A stretch of 64,000 bases of DNA from Leptobrachium leishanense (taxonomy: Eukaryota > Chordata > Amphibia > Anura > Megophryidae): positions 111,822,328-111,886,327 of the forward strand of contig CM019064.1 of NCBI GenBank assembly GCA_009667805.1. Reading direction: 5' to 3'. The notes under the pieces were generated by a model. The model did no database searches and was not told where the DNA came from. It worked only from the letters and a program-made list of their open reading frames with translations. The position numbers were made by a program, and so were the translations under genes. Below are positions 58,796-64,000 of the stretch, in pieces (position 1 is the stretch's first letter; each line of letters begins with the position of its first letter).

Positions 58796-59132
58796 AATGG
58801 TTTTTTTTTCAAAATTTCATCTGATTCAATTTAGAAAATTTGGTTACAATCGATATTCACAAAATGTTGCGGGTCCAAAAAATGGCTAGCAGAGTTAAAC
58901 ACCCACAAAAAATAAATATTTTTGGTTTAAAAACAGATTTCCATTTTATTCCTTCTATTTTTCTGCCCGATAATCAGTTTATCATTGCCCTTCAGCATTC
59001 TAAGTTTTTTGGAAATTGGCATACCAATAAACTCAAATCACTAAAACCAATATTTCCATTATACCGTATAGCTGCGAGAGCTGATATTTGATCCACATTT
59101 TTTTCAAAAATCAAAATGCTGGAAACCCTGAA
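58796..59132. other. No recognisable feature
   Basis: Anonymous; an 83-codon frame at 58840-59091 has no domain I recognise. Confidence 0.4.
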
Positions 59133-59135
59133 TCA

Positions 59136-59600
59136 GGGACAGGCTGACAACCAATGGGGCCCCTGGGCAAAAGGAAATCATGGGTCCCCATTGAGCCATG
59201 CCCACAGAAGGCCACACCCAAACAAAAGCCCACCCATACAACGCAACACTCACATGTACATTGTTTTGTTAAGAATTTATTTCTTCACACAATTTTCAAA
59301 ATATTTTTTTTAATGAGTTAAGAAAATCAACTCAAGCCCAACATCAAATTGGGGAACCCAATGTGCACCCTCCAGACTTACAGATTGCCACTGCTCTTCT
59401 GCAGCAGCCATCACCACTCATTGCAGCTATGATTGCGCCAAAGCACAGAAGGTCCCTGTGGCACATGTGGGAAGCTGCCGATCACGTTTCAGGTTTATAA
59501 GATACTGTAAAATTGTAACAAACTTATACACACTGCACATTAAAGAGCTCCATAGCAACGAAACTCCCAATAATGTGCGCTGTGAATGCAATACAAACTC
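59136..59600. mobile_element. hAT-like CAGGGGCGGACTGACAAC copy
   Basis: CAGGGACAGGCTGACAACCA, GGGCCCCTGGGCAAAAGGAA, CATGGGTCCCCATTGAGCCA, then CAACGCAACACTCACATGTA and the CTCCAGACTTACAGATTGCC block, all in the same order in the second copy at 62916. Right end not identified. Confidence 0.65.
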
Positions 59601-59727
59601 AAAACAAGTATATTTAACTTATTTATTAAACTAAATTATGTGTCAAAATACAGTATATTATTAAAATGTATATAATTAAAATAATTATAATATAGCTAAA
59701 TATAATATTAAAATATAGTATTAACTA

Positions 59728-61343
<1,616 letters not shown>

Positions 61344-61345
61344 TA

Positions 61346-61800
61346 TGTATTAAAACACATTTAAATATATTAAGATATATGTATAAATGAAAAAAAATTA
61401 GTACAGCGGCACGGTTAGCTTTTTATGGGCAAAAAAAAGAATGCTGCTGTATTTAGAACAATTTTTTAAACTTTTTTTAAATATTACATACAAATGTTTG
61501 GTATCATTGGAAAGTCCAGACCCTGACCTGTTCAATGACACCTCACTTGACCTTGTGGGGTGAACAGGCTGAAGATACAGGGGTCCAAATAAACACAACC
61601 TCTCCTTGCATCTTGAGTTTTTGATGGAACAGTGTGTAATAACACACTACGGCATCGTCTCTGCACTTGCTCTCAGCATGGGAAATGAGAAAGTTAGTAA
61701 CTGAAGCACCACTGTTTACTTTATAATAAAAAAAGTTGACAATGGTAATGTTTTTGAACAAAAAATTAAACAAAAAAGGAAACTTTGATTTTTGTTATAT
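61346..61800. repeat. Degenerate piggyBac-like relict
   Basis: ATGTTTGGTATCATTGGAAA (61494), CACTTGACCTTGTGGGGTGA and GATACAGGGGTCCAAAT match the order at 12140-12240 and, distantly, the TTTGGTATCGTTGGA hairpin of the family A elements. Confidence 0.45.
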
Positions 61801-62915
61801 TTTTTTGGCCTCTCTTGTTTAGCCAAAACTGGTGATAAAATGGTCATAACACGAGAACGATACAACCTGACCAAACTAACTCAAGTTACATTCTCTGCAC
61901 AAATGTATAGTTATATGGGTATTAATATGTTATATGCTGAATTGCCCACAGTTATACATACCCATCAGTAAAACAAGTGACCCTACGTCTGTATTTGAAG
62001 ACTGAAATACATGTCTTATCAATTTGCTCAACCAAATTATGCAAAAGAGGTGTTACTGGGTTAATATGCTGGAGTGTCGAGAAGCAACACTGCCATGGCA
62101 CAAAATAGGTTTGATTGCTATTAAAGCACATTATAGCACATTAAAGCATTATACTCCCCTGCTATGTGTCACCACAATGACTGTCTCCCATAGACCAGGT
62201 ATTTTTATATCACCCAACAATTAATAGCTGTGGTGGTACTTAAATAGTTAAAATCAGTACTTTGTAAGCCCTTCACTTCCCAAAAAAGACCATTGTCAGA
62301 AACCAGTGTTTTTTTTAAGAATAATTTTTAATTAATTATACTGAAGGAAATATTGAAAAATATTCCCAATATTTTTTTACTGTACTAATTTAGGCCAGTA
62401 GATGGTGCCAAATTGAGTTGCAGTGGGTGTTTCACTGCTACAATCTATCAGCTTGCTGAATGCCAATGTCTGACATTCATTTTTGCTGATTTTACACAGT
62501 TTTATCTCTTTGGGCATTATGCCCACAGGGCAAAACCTTTGGGGGCACCTTCTGCAGCCCAAAAGCAAACAAAAATAATTTGCAGCAAATTAATTTCATT
62601 TGCTTTTGGGCTATAGAACAGCACATCGAGAAATCTTGCTAATGGGGCACCAGATGGTGCCTTTAAAGGATCATTAATGTATGAGCAGCTCTGATTAGGT
62701 GCCCAACCAGCTGGCCTGTCATCCTGGTGTGCAGGTATGCAAGGAAGATATCCTCAGTGATGCAAATTACATCATGACCATGACAACCCAGTGGCTGTTC
62801 CCCTACCCTTCCAATCTCAGGTTTGGCAGAATAGTCAGATCTGCTGTATCCACTTTGAGTACCATTGGGATGCTATGGTGACAGCATGGTGCCCATTCAA
62901 AGTAACTATGAGAAC
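61801..62915. other. No gene recognised
   Basis: Anonymous. At 62400-62640, GCAAATTAATTTCATTTGCTTTTGGGC and GCCCAAAAGCAAACAAAAAT (62558-62612) form a hairpin with a short loop, and GGGCATTATGCCCACAGGGC is nearby. Frames are short and unassigned. Confidence 0.4.
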
Positions 62916-63300
62916 CAGGGGCGGACTGACAACTAATAAGGCCCCCGGTCAATAGGAGATCATGGGGCCCCCTTGTTCCACACCCACAGTAGGCCACAAC
63001 CATAAAAAAAACACCCCCTACAACGCAACACCCACATGTACATTATTGTGCTAAAGAATTTATTTCTGAACTCCTTAAAATAACCTTTTTGAAAATTGTG
63101 AAGAAAATCCACTTGGACCCAACAGCAAATTGGGGGATCCTTTGTGCCCCCTCCAGACTTAGAGATGGCCACTGCTCTGCTGCAGCAGCCATCACCAACT
63201 CACTACAGCTAAGGCTGCACCACATCACAGAATGTCCCTGTGGCAAATGTGGGAAACTGCCGATCACTTTAAAAGATACTGTAAAATCCTGACACACTGC
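62916..63300. mobile_element. hAT-like CAGGGGCGGACTGACAAC copy
   Basis: CAGGGGCGGACTGACAACTA at the left, typical of a widespread vertebrate hAT terminus, then GGCCCCCGGTCAATAGGAGA, CAACGCAACACCCACATGTA and the CTCCAGACTTAGAGATGGCC block. It merges into the tandem array at 63290-63300. Same family as 59136-59600, somewhat better preserved. Confidence 0.7.
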
Positions 63301-64000
63301 ACATTACAGAGCTCCACAGCAATAAAACTTCCTCTAATGTGCGGTGTGTATGAGCATATCACAGAGCTCCACAGTAATAAAACTCCCTGTAATGTGCTGT
63401 GTGTATGAGCATATGACAAAGCTCCACAGCAATAAAACTCACAGGAAGCACTGAGGTGTATGAGCAGGCACATAATCCACAGCAATATAACTCACAGGAA
63501 GCACTGGGGTGTATGATCAGGTACAGAATCCACAGCAATATAACTCACAGGAAGCACTGGGGTGTATGAGCAGGCACAGAATCCACAGCAATATATCTCA
63601 CAGTGAACACTGAGGTGTATGAGCAGGCACATAATCCACAGCAATGTAACTCACAGTGAACGCTGGGGTGAATGAGCAGGCACATAATCCACAGCAATGT
63701 AACTCACAGGACATGCTGGTGTGTATGAGGAGGCACATAATCTACAGCAATGTAACTCACAGTGAACGCTGGGGTGTTTGAACAGGCACATAATCCACAG
63801 CAATGTAACTCACAGTGAACGCTGGGGTGAATGAGCAGGCACATAATCCACAGCAATGTAACTCACAGGACATGCTGGTGTGTATGAGGAGGCACATAAT
63901 CTACAGCAATGTAACTCACAGTGAACGCTGGGGTGCTTGAGCAGGCACATAATCCCCAGCAATTCAGCTCACCGTGAACGCTGGGGTGTTTGAGCAGGCA
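63290..64000. repeat. 53-bp tandem array, running off the window
   Basis: Units built on CACATAATCCACAGCAATGT, AACTCACAG(T/G)(G)AACGCTGG, GGTGTATGAGCAGG repeat about every 53 bp from about 63430 to 64000 (12 or so copies); earlier, more diverged units start at 63295 (CAGAGCTCCACAGCAATAAA). Variants (GGAAGCACTG, GGACATGCTG, TGAACGCTGG) alternate in blocks of two to four, a sign of higher-order amplification. The first unit matches the end of the hAT-like copy and of 59530-59590, so the array seems to have grown from hAT interior sequence. Confidence 0.9.

Noticed and set aside
63290..64000. CRISPR array
   Set aside because: Tandem units are contiguous without unique spacers, and the genome is a vertebrate nuclear one.

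Overview
The window reads as vertebrate, most likely anuran amphibian, nuclear DNA that is almost entirely transposable-element sequence. The kingdom-level call is firm: Tc1/mariner DD34E transposases, L2/CR1-type and L1-type LINE reverse transcriptase tails, many hAT-type TIR elements and TTAA-flanked piggyBac-like elements are all visible. The frog assignment is inference from the mix of families. I recognise no complete host gene, rRNA, tRNA or CRISPR array. The only candidate pieces of host gene are one 82-nt exon-like segment (34804-34885) and a weak CpG-rich first-exon-like segment (about 6500-6730). The stretch is therefore probably intergenic or a large intron.

Layout. 1-3159: a piggyBac-like left end abutting a truncated Tc1-like element, which is itself split by a 1.65-kb giant inverted repeat whose arms carry a hammerhead-ribozyme-like motif. 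3691-7330: hAT remnants, then a piggyBac-like element with a second copy inserted cleanly at an internal TTAA; both are dense with consecutive perfect hairpins. A GC-rich hAT end, a minisatellite and a LINE tail follow. 7331-24700: mostly anonymous DNA with GGCTAGGGTCAGAC-type, CAGGGTTATTC-type and TAGGGATGAGC-type TIR elements, often nested, and several LINE tails. 24709-33063: a piggyBac-like element carrying a 7.2-kb Ty3/gypsy-class LTR retrotransposon (25698-32953). The retrotransposon has a SCAN-like gag and integrase encoded before reverse transcriptase, the Gmr1-like domain order, and a third-level solo LTR sits in its 3' LTR. 33068-41000: mostly anonymous, with the exon candidate, a hAT MITE with a target duplication and a Tc1 remnant. 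41006-48464: a Tc1-like element with an intact transposase, foldback MITEs, a LINE tail and TTAA MITEs. 48465-64000: MITEs, an L1 3' end, CAGGGTAATTC elements (one split by a hairpin-rich piggyBac-like copy), a second Tc1-like copy with a one-base frameshift, two hAT copies, and a 53-bp tandem array running off the right edge.

The genes here do not form a host pathway. Each transposase or pol gene served its own element, and all but the transposase at 42192-43226 are visibly broken. The nesting gives a relative history: CAGGGTAATTC, TAGGGATGAGC and TTAA elements are hosts for later insertions, and the solo LTR at 31370-32118 is younger than the gypsy element, which is younger than its piggyBac-like host. 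The observations I rate most interesting are the hairpin arrays that keep their stems by paired substitutions between copies, the inverted-dimer element with hammerhead-like motifs, and the integrase-first gypsy element.
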